Shown here in pieces: positions 1 to 5,887 of a stretch of DNA of 9,203 nt. The DNA is from Frondihabitans sp. (lineage in GTDB: Bacteria; Actinomycetota; Actinomycetes; Actinomycetales; Microbacteriaceae), in contig JAODMX010000255.1 in assembly GCA_025464735.1 (NCBI GenBank), positions 1 to 9,203 of the forward strand, given 5' to 3'. A program made the position numbers and the translations under genes. Every line of letters begins with the position of its first letter. Within the stretch, counting starts at the first letter, position 1. The notes beneath the pieces are model-generated. The model was given only the letters and a program-made list of their open reading frames with translations, did no database searches and was not told the DNA's origin.

Positions 1-67
1 TCGTTCTGGCGCGGGTTCGGGATCCTGTGCCCCTGGGCTCTCTTCGGAGCGAGACCGGCGGCGGCAT
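1..67 (-). CDS. Probable N-terminus of second ABC sugar permease (partial)
   Basis: This is a short open frame starting at an ATG (complement of 65-67) and running off the left edge with no stop, giving 22 codons. The visible peptide begins MPPPVSLRREPRGTGSR and is arginine-rich, like the cytosolic tails that precede the first membrane helix of MalG/UgpE-type permeases. The stronger argument is position: it follows the first permease by 58 bp on the same strand, exactly where binding protein-permease-permease operons place the second permease. The ribosome site is not strong (a GGAG about 12 nt upstream), so the start is uncertain and could lie elsewhere. No domain is visible, so the function rests on context alone. 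Confidence 0.4.
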   Translation of the reverse strand, partial: MPPPVSLRREPRGTGSRTRART

Positions 68-125
68 CGACGGATCCAGCTCCGGATCGGCGAAGACGGC
101 GGAGGTTCGAGCGGAGGCGAGGTTG

Positions 126-1094
126 TCAGTCAACGGAGACCCACCGTTTCTGCAGCCGGAACTGCACGAGCGTCACAATGCCGATGATGAGGAAGATGAC
201 CATCGCGATGGCTGCGGCGTATCCCTTGTCGTTCGACACGAAACCCTGCTGATAGAAGAAGTAGACGAGCGACAGGCTCTGCGGGATGACCGGGTTGGTC
301 GTCGGCGAACCGAGGATCGCGTACTGCAGATCGAAGAGCTGGAAGCTGCCGATGATCGTGATGATGAGCACGAAGAAGATGCTCGGCGAGAGCAGCGGCA
401 CGGTGATTGAGCGGAACTGGCGCCACGGCTTGGCCCCGTCGAGTTCGGACGCTTCGTAGAGCTCCGGCGGGATGCTCTTGAGGCCGGCGCCGAGGATGAT
501 CATCGAGAAGCCGAGCGACGACCAGAGACCGACGATCGCCACGGCGACCATCGCGTAGCCCGGCGTCGAGATCCAGTACGGGCCCGTGATGCCGACGAAT
601 TTCAGCAAATAGTTCAGGATCCCGAAATCACCGTTGAAGATGATCCGCCAGACCATCGCGATGGCCGTCGGCATCGCCACGTAGGGCAGGAAGAAGAGAA
701 CGCGATAGAGCGCTGCGAAGCGGAGACCCGGGGTGTTGAGCAGGCTGGCGAGCCAGACCGCGAGCGGCACCCCGATCAGCACAATGCAGGTGTAGAGGAG
801 TGTGTTGCCGAGAGCCGAGTAGAGCTGCGGATCGGCGAAGAGGCGGACGTAGTTCACCACTCCGGTGAAGCTGGAACCACCGAAGACGCCCCACGTCGTC
901 AGGGAGAAGTAGGCGGTCTGGATGACCGGCCACAGGTAGAAGACGGCGACTCCGGCGATCAGCGGGAGAACGAACAGCCAGGGCCAGGCGCCGTCGCGCT
1001 TCAGCAGGCGCGGCCGGGGGCGGGCCTCGCCCCGCCCGGCGCGCACACGGGGTGCGCGCTCGGGCGAGGCGGGACGGAGGGACTCGGTGGTCAT
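126..1094 (-). CDS. ABC sugar transporter permease, MalF/UgpA type
   Basis: This 322-residue integral membrane protein is the normal size for a family-1 carbohydrate uptake permease. A basic cytosolic tail (residues 1-36, rich in Arg/Pro) is followed by about six hydrophobic segments near 38-58, 95-119, 129-150, 178-203, 233-255 and 292-312. The conserved EAA loop that docks the ATPase is visible at about 212-235 (LYEASELDGA, then I-x-VP), matching the EAA---G---------I-LP pattern of the family. It forms half of the membrane channel for the sugar delivered by the upstream lipoprotein. It starts 4 bp after that gene's stop, and its Shine-Dalgarno sequence lies inside the upstream gene's last codons, so the two are translationally linked. 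The family assignment is firm; the sugar cannot be read from the sequence. Confidence 0.93.
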   Translation of the reverse strand: MTTESLRPASPERAPRVRAGRGEARPRPRLLKRDGAWPWLFVLPLIAGVAVFYLWPVIQTAYFSLTTWGVFGGSSFTGVVNYVRLFADPQLYSALGNTLLYTCIVLIGVPLAVWLASLLNTPGLRFAALYRVLFFLPYVAMPTAIAMVWRIIFNGDFGILNYLLKFVGITGPYWISTPGYAMVAVAIVGLWSSLGFSMIILGAGLKSIPPELYEASELDGAKPWRQFRSITVPLLSPSIFFVLIITIIGSFQLFDLQYAILGSPTTNPVIPQSLSLVYFFYQQGFVSNDKGYAAAIAMVIFLIIGIVTLVQFRLQKRWVSVD

Positions 1095-1098
1095 CGGG

Positions 1099-2427
1099 TC
1101 ACTCCTTGGCGAGCAGCGCGTTCATCTGCGAGGCGAGGGTGTCAGTGACACTCGTGACCGACTTCGCTCCCGAGAAGGCGGCCGGCAGCTGCGCCGTCTC
1201 GAGGGCGTTCCACGCGGCCGTGTTCTTCGAGACCGGGAACGGCTTGGCGTACTTCACGGCATCGAGGAAGATCTGGAGATTCACGCCGGGCTCCGACTTC
1301 GCAAACGCGGTCTGCGTGCCGTTGAAGGCCGGGATGACCGCTCCCATGTCGCCCTGCTGGAGCTGCGCCTTCTTCGAGGCGAGGTAGACCTGCAGCGCCT
1401 GCGCCGCAGCCTTGTTCTTGCTGGTCGCTGAGACGACATTCGAGAGACCGTGGATGACGGTGGCCTGCGTCTTGCCGATCGGCAGCGGGTAGACCTGGAC
1501 GTCTTTGGCAATGGGTGACGTTCCCACCTCGGTGCGGGCCCAGCTGCCGCCCCAATACATGGCAAGCTTGCCGGAGGTGAACCACTGGTCGGCCGTGGTG
1601 TCGGTGAGCTGCTGGATCGTAGGTGACCCGCCGGACGCGATCAGCTGGGTCCAGAAGTCGATGCCGGACTGCGCGGCTTTGGTGTCGTAGCCCGACTTCT
1701 TGCCGTTGGCGGAGATCACGTCACCGCCGGCCTGGAAGATGGTGTTGTAGAAGGTCGTCTGACCGTCCATGCCGCCGGCTCCGCCGTAGATGCCCTTGCT
1801 CTTCAGGTTCGCCGAGATCTCCTTGGCGTCGTTCTGGAAGTCAGCCCAGGTCCAGCCAGCCGTCGGAAGAGCGACCCCGGCCTCCTTGAACAGGGCCTTG
1901 TTGACCCAGACGCCGATGGTGTCGAAGTCCTTGGGCACGCCGTACTGGGTGCCGTTGAGGGCATAGAGGTTGTCGAGAGCCTTGGAGTAGTTGCTGAGCT
2001 TGATCGCGCCGGCCTTGACCTCGCCGGTGATCGGCTCGATCTTGCCGTTTGACGCGTAGAGCTGGAAGTTGGGTCCGTTCAGCCAGAAGAGGTCGGGCAA
2101 GCTGTTGCTCGAAGCCTGGGTCTGCAACTTGGTGAAGTAGTCGGCGAAGGGGGTCACGTTCACGTTGACCTTGATGTTCGGGTACTCCTTGTTGAAGCCC
2201 ACGAGATTTGCGTCGATCGCCTTGACCTGCGTCTGATCCCAGACGCTGTAGGTGATGTTCGCGGAAAGACTCTTGCTCGGGGCCTTGTAGCCGCCCGAGC
2301 TGGTGGTGCTTCCACCGCCGCTGCCTGAGGCGCTGCAGCCGGAGGCAACGAGGGCGATGCCGACGGCGGCCGCGACGCCGAGGGCTATGCGTCGTCTCGC
2401 CGTGGTGCGAGGGAGTCGAAGATTCAT
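1099..2427 (-). CDS. Sugar ABC transporter substrate-binding lipoprotein
   Basis: This 442-residue extracellular solute-binding protein of the SBP_bac_1 (MalE/UgpB-like) group captures a sugar outside the cell and hands it to the permeases. The N-terminus has an Arg-rich stretch (residues 5-13), a hydrophobic core (14-28) and a lipobox ending ASG-Cys31, so the mature protein should be lipid-anchored at Cys31. A Ser/Gly-rich linker (32-45) follows. Family hallmarks include a YSVWD strand near 60, PDLFWLNG near 110, YGVPKDFDTIGVWVNK (about 162-177) and a Trp-rich GWTWADF segment (about 189-195). The ATG is preceded by AAAGGA with 7 nt spacing. It lies 25 bp downstream of the oxidoreductase gene and 4 bp before the permease gene, so the three are one transcription unit. 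The ligand is unknown; an amino sugar or its oligomer is suggested only by the neighbouring catabolic genes. Confidence 0.93.
   Translation of the reverse strand: MNLRLPRTTARRRIALGVAAAVGIALVASGCSASGSGGGSTTSSGGYKAPSKSLSANITYSVWDQTQVKAIDANLVGFNKEYPNIKVNVNVTPFADYFTKLQTQASSNSLPDLFWLNGPNFQLYASNGKIEPITGEVKAGAIKLSNYSKALDNLYALNGTQYGVPKDFDTIGVWVNKALFKEAGVALPTAGWTWADFQNDAKEISANLKSKGIYGGAGGMDGQTTFYNTIFQAGGDVISANGKKSGYDTKAAQSGIDFWTQLIASGGSPTIQQLTDTTADQWFTSGKLAMYWGGSWARTEVGTSPIAKDVQVYPLPIGKTQATVIHGLSNVVSATSKNKAAAQALQVYLASKKAQLQQGDMGAVIPAFNGTQTAFAKSEPGVNLQIFLDAVKYAKPFPVSKNTAAWNALETAQLPAAFSGAKSVTSVTDTLASQMNALLAKE
1102..1107 (-). promoter_or_regulatory. Shine-Dalgarno of the permease, embedded in the binding-protein gene
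   Basis: On the minus strand the last two sense codons of the binding-protein gene are AAG GAG (Lys-Glu), followed by its TGA. AAGGAG is also a near-ideal ribosome site 7 nt before the permease ATG. This supports the chosen permease start and implies translational coupling. Confidence 0.8.
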
Positions 2428-2452
2428 GGCAGTGTCCTTTCGGCCGGTCTAC

Positions 2453-3730
2453 CTACGAGGTAGGGGCAGGGGTGGTGGTGCGGGAAGGTTCGGTCGTGGT
2501 GCTTGCGAAGTAGGAGAGCAGGTCGGGGGCCAGAGGTGGCACGTCGAGAGGCTCCGAGCCGTTGCGGAGCGAGCGAGCGGCCAAGGATCCTGCAGCCACA
2601 GCCGCGCGAGCGGCAACCGGCGAAAGCGTGGTCGGCTCGCCCCGCCCGACGAAGGCGAGGAACTCGGTCATGGTCGCGAGGTCGGCGTCTTCGTGGCCGG
2701 TGACGACGCCGTCGATGGGATACTCGGCGTCGCCGTCGACCTTCCACTGGGATTCGTGGCGCCGGTTCCAGACCTTCACGACACCGCCGGCGGTATCGCC
2801 AACGTTCTCCAGGCGGCCCTCGGTGCCGATCACGGTGTAGTTGCGCCAGTAGTCGGGGGTGAAGTGGCACTGCTGGTAGCTGGCGAGCACCCCGTTGTCG
2901 AGCGTCATCATCATCATCGACACGTCCTCGACGTCGATGACCGGGTTCAGCCGGGTCTGTTCGTGCGGGGGCCAGTTGTCGTGGGAGAACCAGTCGGCCA
3001 TGGTCTCACCCTCGTGGCTGCCGCGGTCGGTCACGTCGCCGTAGACCAGGAGCTCGCCCATGCCGACGACGCGTCGCGTGTACGCGCCGGCGAGCAGGTG
3101 CACGACGTCGATGTCGTGGCTGGCCTTCTGCAGGAGCAGCGAGCCGGTGTACTTCCGGTCGGCGTGCCAGTCCTTGAAGTAGTAGTCACCGCCGTTGCCG
3201 ACGAAGTGGCGCACCCAGATCGTCTTGACCTCGCCGATCTCGCCGCGCGCGATGATGTCGCGCATGAGACGGACGACGGCGGCATGCCGGAAGTTGTGGC
3301 CGACGTAGAGCGGTGTGCCGGTCTCGTGAGCGGTGCGGAGGATCTCGTCGGCGTCTTCGATCGTGATCGCGAGAGGCTTCTCGAGGTAGACCGCGACTCC
3401 CGCGCGGAGGAGGGCGATGGCGATGGCCGCGTGCGTCCAGTCGGGGGTGGTGACGATGGCGGCGTCGAGGTCGGCGCTCGCGATCATCTCCTCCGTCGAG
3501 GCGTAGACCTTGATATCGCTGCCGAAGAGGTCGACGGCACGCTGGCGACCCTCTGACGTCGTGTCGGCCGCGGCAACGAGGCGGGCGTCCTCGCCGGATG
3601 CTGCGACGTGGTTGGCGATGTGCGCCCGCTGGCCGGTACCCACGACCCCGACGCGAAGAGTGCGACCGGGCAGAGTGCGCGTTGCCCCTCCGGGGGCGCC
3701 AGCGGGGGCTGCTACGTGATTACTTGTCAC
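2453..3730 (-). CDS. Gfo/Idh/MocA family NAD(P)-dependent oxidoreductase
   Basis: This is a 425-residue cytosolic dehydrogenase of the glucose-fructose oxidoreductase/inositol dehydrogenase superfamily, which oxidises or epimerises sugars and related polyols using NAD(P). The Rossmann domain starts at about residue 25 with GVVGTGQRAHIA (28-39). The signature EKPL is at 117-120, and the active-site segment KASHDIDVVHLLAG is at 202-215. The C-terminal alpha/beta domain runs to about 395, and the last ~17 residues are a Thr/Pro/Ser-rich tail. The frame is open much further upstream, but I chose the GTG at 3730 because GGAG sits 5 nt before it and the conserved fold begins 25 residues later; the 79 codons above it encode an Arg-rich sequence with no family resemblance. 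It is the first gene of the uptake operon, so its substrate is probably derived from the imported sugar. The exact reaction is unknown, and I see no glycosidase GH109 signature. Confidence 0.9.
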   Translation of the reverse strand: MTSNHVAAPAGAPGGATRTLPGRTLRVGVVGTGQRAHIANHVAASGEDARLVAAADTTSEGRQRAVDLFGSDIKVYASTEEMIASADLDAAIVTTPDWTHAAIAIALLRAGVAVYLEKPLAITIEDADEILRTAHETGTPLYVGHNFRHAAVVRLMRDIIARGEIGEVKTIWVRHFVGNGGDYYFKDWHADRKYTGSLLLQKASHDIDVVHLLAGAYTRRVVGMGELLVYGDVTDRGSHEGETMADWFSHDNWPPHEQTRLNPVIDVEDVSMMMMTLDNGVLASYQQCHFTPDYWRNYTVIGTEGRLENVGDTAGGVVKVWNRRHESQWKVDGDAEYPIDGVVTGHEDADLATMTEFLAFVGRGEPTTLSPVAARAAVAAGSLAARSLRNGSEPLDVPPLAPDLLSYFASTTTEPSRTTTPAPTS

Positions 3731-4084
3731 ACTTTCTCCGCATCTTTGCGTGAACTTGATTCGAACATAGCCGAAACGATCATGAAGTGACAGTAGGTGC
3801 TCACGCTTTCGAGCGGAAGTACCCCGACGAAATCGGCACGCATGTTTACGAGAACGAAACATCGGTGGGCGACGATGGCGCGACGCGAGCCCAGCGGGGG
3901 CCGGCGCCCGAGCGCGACTAACGCGAAACTCACGAAGGAGTTCGCGACCCGCGGCCCTCCCGAACACGACGCTGACCGCGCCAACTCCTCCGAAGGCGTC
4001 ACCCCGCGGGGCCCGCTCCTCCCCAGGCGGAGTGCTCTCCTTCTGAGGGAACCGCGCGGCAGCAGCGGCGGCGGCAGCAGCAGC
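3731..4084. other. Intergenic gap between the DeoR gene and the uptake operon
   Basis: This 354-bp gap holds no gene I can support. The right part (about 3865-4084) is very GC-rich and contains a GCN-triplet tract directly after the DeoR stop and a short CCCCGCGGGG palindrome. No hairpin followed by a T-run marks a clear terminator. The left part (3731-3865) is less GC-rich and should hold the promoter of the minus-strand uptake operon. A TATGTT hexamer (complement of 3764-3769) about 34 nt before the GTG is a possible -10 box, but I find no good -35 partner. An interrupted inverted repeat lies at 3842-3862. Confidence 0.6.
3842..3862. repeat. Inverted repeat upstream of the uptake operon, candidate regulator site
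   Basis: Exact 6-bp arms ATGTTT and AAACAT are separated by 9 bp. The pairing extends inward by CG/CG if one base is bulged. It sits about 110 bp upstream of the oxidoreductase GTG. It could be a binding site for a sugar regulator encoded outside the window. It does not resemble the proposed DeoR half-sites, so DeoR control of the uptake operon is not supported by this element. A chance palindrome cannot be excluded. Confidence 0.3.
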
Positions 4085-4873
4085 TCAGGCGGCGACGACG
4101 ACCTCGACGCCCGCGGCAGCGAGTGCTCGCCCCAGCTCCGCCTCGACGGGCTGGTCGGTCACCAGAACGTCGATCTGGTCGAGCGGGCAGATTCGGGCAA
4201 AGGTGGTCTTCTGCATCTTGGTCGAGTCGGCGACGATGACGACCTTCCTGGCGACCTTGCCGAACTGCTGACTGACGTCAGCCTCCCCCTCGTGCAGCGT
4301 CGTTGCACCGAAACGGACGCTGAGCCCGTCGACCCCGAGGATGGCGATGTCGAGCGCCATCTCGGCCAGGGAGGTCGACACGAGAGGCCCGACGAGTTCG
4401 TACGACTGGCGCCTCGAGACGCCTCCGGTGACGACGATCTTGACGTGCGACCGGACCGAGAGCTCGTAGGCGATGTTGAGCGCGTTCGTGACGATGGTCA
4501 CGCCGAAGTCGCCGTCGGAGCGGACCAGCCGATCGCTGCGCCCGAGCTCTCGGGCGACTTCGCTCGTAGTCGTTCCGCCGTTGAGACCCACCGAGTCGCT
4601 CACCTGCACCAATGCCGCAGCCGCCTTGGCGATGCGAACCTTCGCCTCGGCCTGACGCGCGATCTTGTATTGCAGGGGCAGCTCGTAGCCGCTGCCGAGC
4701 GCCGAGGCGCCGCCGTGCGTTCGGGTCACGAGGCGCTGGTCGGCGAGCGTAGCCAGGTCGCGTCGCGCGGTCGCCGCGGAGATGCCCAGGACGTCGCCGA
4801 TCTCGGCGATACTGACGTTGCCGCGCTCGCTCACCAGCTCGAGGAGTTCGTTCAAGCGTTGCTGTTGCGTCAT
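4085..4873 (-). CDS. DeoR-family transcriptional repressor of sugar catabolism
   Basis: This 262-residue protein is the usual DeoR/GlpR/AgaR length. The N-terminal winged helix-turn-helix (about 5-57) has the family pattern VSIAEIGDVLGISAATARRDL (20-40, in two pieces around the turn) followed by RTHGGA (51-56). The C-terminal sugar-phosphate sensor domain begins near 75 and shows LNGGTTT (about 98-104), a VTGG segment, GVDG (about 178-181), and the terminal ADSTKMQKTTFARI / IDVLVTD signature. Proteins of this family bind phosphorylated sugars, which release them from DNA. It is transcribed divergently from the SIS-ROK-nagA operon, so that operon is its expected target, with likely autoregulation. 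A -10 box 6 nt before the ATG suggests a leaderless mRNA. The specific effector is not visible. Confidence 0.93.
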   Translation of the reverse strand: MTQQQRLNELLELVSERGNVSIAEIGDVLGISAATARRDLATLADQRLVTRTHGGASALGSGYELPLQYKIARQAEAKVRIAKAAAALVQVSDSVGLNGGTTTSEVARELGRSDRLVRSDGDFGVTIVTNALNIAYELSVRSHVKIVVTGGVSRRQSYELVGPLVSTSLAEMALDIAILGVDGLSVRFGATTLHEGEADVSQQFGKVARKVVIVADSTKMQKTTFARICPLDQIDVLVTDQPVEAELGRALAAAGVEVVVAA

Positions 4874-4879
4874 TTTTTC

Positions 4880-4908
4880 ATCCTACGGGGCAAATCACTC
4901 ACTACCAA
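4880..4908 (-). promoter_or_regulatory. Predicted leaderless promoter of the DeoR gene
   Basis: On the minus strand a TTGGTA -35 box (complement of 4903-4908) is followed by exactly 17 bp and a TAGGAT -10 box (complement of 4880-4885). Each matches the sigma-70/SigA consensus at 4 of 6 positions. Only 6 nt separate TAGGAT from the ATG, which puts the expected transcription start on the A of the start codon. This spacing is typical of actinobacterial leaderless transcripts. The alternative reading is that AGGA within this box is a ribosome site 8 nt before the ATG, with the promoter further upstream. Confidence 0.6.
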
Positions 4909-4920
4909 TGAGCGAATTTG
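4891..4920. promoter_or_regulatory. Candidate DeoR operator (30-bp interrupted inverted repeat)
   Basis: The arms are CAAAT-2 nt-CTCA on the left and TGAG-3 nt-ATTTG on the right, flanking a 7-bp centre (4902-4908). That centre almost exactly coincides with the -35 box of the DeoR gene, so a bound repressor would block its own promoter. The right arm reaches into the TTGACG -35 candidate for the divergent operon. Assignment to this DeoR protein is by position only. Confidence 0.5.
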
Positions 4921-4961
4921 ACGTTTATCACTCGCATCAATCATGAATGGTCTTCTAGGAT
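4918..4961 (+). promoter_or_regulatory. Candidate promoter region of the SIS-ROK-nagA operon
   Basis: TTGACG (4918-4923) is a good -35 box, but 17-18 bp downstream there is only a poor -10 (around 4941-4947). A better -10, TAGGAT (4956-4961), lacks a good -35. Which pair is used cannot be decided from sequence. The half-site ATCACTCGC (4927-4935) repeats ATCACTCAC (4894-4902) at a 33-bp offset, about three helical turns, and lies between the candidate elements, as expected for a repressor site. Confidence 0.4.
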
Positions 4962-5005
4962 GCTCAAAGAAGACGTCGCCACGGTGGCGTGACCGAGAGG
5001 AATCC

Positions 5006-5887
5006 ATGACCGACACCTTCGTGGCCGCAGAAATCGCGTCCCAACCCTCGACGTGGCGTCGAGCCGGCGAACTTGCGCCCACGTTCCGCGACGTGCTCCC
5101 GCAGCGTGGCGAGCGTGTCGCGGTGGTCGGCTGCGGCACCAGCTGGTTCATCGCCATGACCTATGCCGTGCTCCGAGAGCAGGCTGGCGAGGGGCTAACG
5201 GATGCCTTCGCCGGATCCGAATATCCCGCGTCCCGCGACTACGACCGCGTCGTAGCCATCTCGCGTTCCGGCACCACGACCGAGATCGTCCAGCTGCTGG
5301 CCGCGCTGCCGACCCAGACGACCGTGGTCATCACCGCTGTGCCCGACTCTCCCGCGGCTGCTGAGGCCGATCACGTCGTGGCGATCCCGTTCGCCGACGA
5401 GCGCTCGGTGGTTCAGACGCGCTTCGCGACAACGAGTCTCATGCTCCTGCGCGCGGGGCTGGGCGAAGACGCGGAGGCACTCGCTCTCGAGGCCGAGCAG
5501 GCCCTGCAGATCCCGATCGACGATCTCCTCGACGCCGACCAGGTCTCCTTCATCGGCACCGGCCCCGCGATCGGCCTCACCTTCGAGGCGGCGCTGAAGA
5601 CGCGTGAGGCCGCGCAGTTCTGGGCCGAGTCGTATCCCGCCATGGACTACCGCCACGGCCCGATCGCCATTGCCCAGCCGGGCCGCCTGGTCTGGTCGCT
5701 CGGTTCGCCTCCCGAGGGCCTGATCGATGACGTCGGCGCGACCGGCGCCACGTTCGTCCACCACGACCTCGACCCGCAGGCGGGCCTCGTGGTCGTTCAC
5801 CGCCTTGCCGTGGCTCTCGCGGAACGACGCGGACTCGACCCCGATCGTCCCCGATCGCTGACGCGTTCCGTCATACTCGCTCCGTGA
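5006..5887 (+). CDS. SIS-domain sugar-phosphate isomerase/deaminase (GlmS/AgaS/NagB-II-like)
   Basis: This 293-residue protein with two SIS domains probably converts an amino-sugar 6-phosphate to the ketose phosphate with loss of ammonia. No classical NagB is in the cluster, so this would fill that step. Motifs: EIASQP (9-14), phosphate-binding GCGTS (42-46) and SRSGTT (86-91), RFATT (139-143), second-domain GTGPAIG (184-190), then E201 and the YRHGP loop with H218, and the C-terminal DPDRPRSLTRSV (278-289). Compared with the E. coli GlmS isomerase domain (numbering from memory), Glu488 and His504 are kept as E201 and H218, but Schiff-base Lys603 is replaced by R287. It is shorter than typical AgaS/NagB-II (about 340-390), through shorter loops rather than lost ends. 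The ATG at 5006 has GAGAGG 5 nt upstream; the in-frame ATG at 4943 would add 21 residues and overlap the promoter. It overlaps the kinase gene by 4 bp. Confidence 0.85.
   Translation: MTDTFVAAEIASQPSTWRRAGELAPTFRDVLPQRGERVAVVGCGTSWFIAMTYAVLREQAGEGLTDAFAGSEYPASRDYDRVVAISRSGTTTEIVQLLAALPTQTTVVITAVPDSPAAAEADHVVAIPFADERSVVQTRFATTSLMLLRAGLGEDAEALALEAEQALQIPIDDLLDADQVSFIGTGPAIGLTFEAALKTREAAQFWAESYPAMDYRHGPIAIAQPGRLVWSLGSPPEGLIDDVGATGATFVHHDLDPQAGLVVVHRLAVALAERRGLDPDRPRSLTRSVILAP

Noticed and set aside
2303..3556. 417-codon plus-strand open frame over the oxidoreductase and binding-protein genes
   Set aside because: It is antisense to two recognisable genes, shows no domain, and has Val/Asp/Gly/His-rich composition characteristic of a shadow frame.
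2453..3730. Oxidoreductase as a GH109-type alpha-N-acetylgalactosaminidase, tempting in an amino-sugar locus
   Set aside because: I do not see GH109-type sequence features; the KASHDID segment fits ordinary Gfo/Idh/MocA dehydrogenases.
3731..3967. N-terminal extension of the oxidoreductase by 79 codons up to an upstream start at 3967
   Set aside because: The extension is Arg-rich and shows no family similarity. A GTG at 3730 has a GGAG ribosome site at 5 nt, and the Rossmann motif begins 25 residues later, which is normal for the family.
3727..4002. A 91-codon minus-strand frame ending with TGA overlapping the oxidoreductase GTG, suggestive of a coupled small gene
   Set aside because: The start has no ribosome site at proper distance, the product resembles nothing I recognise, and the overlap can arise by chance in this open GC-rich stretch.
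4002..4033. GC-rich palindrome (CCCCGCGGGG and neighbours) as a terminator for the DeoR gene
   Set aside because: There is no extended stem and no T-run on the minus strand after it, so an intrinsic terminator is not supported.
3797..4921. Long plus-strand open frame antisense to the DeoR gene
   Set aside because: It is the antisense shadow of a well-supported DeoR gene. The Asp/Arg-rich composition is typical of reverse-strand reading of high-GC coding DNA.
3779..4947. Shared octamer ATCATGAA at 3779-3786 and 4940-4947 as a common regulator site for both operons
   Set aside because: An 8-base match with no shared flanks or symmetry is easily chance at this scale, and it does not overlap the better-supported repeats.
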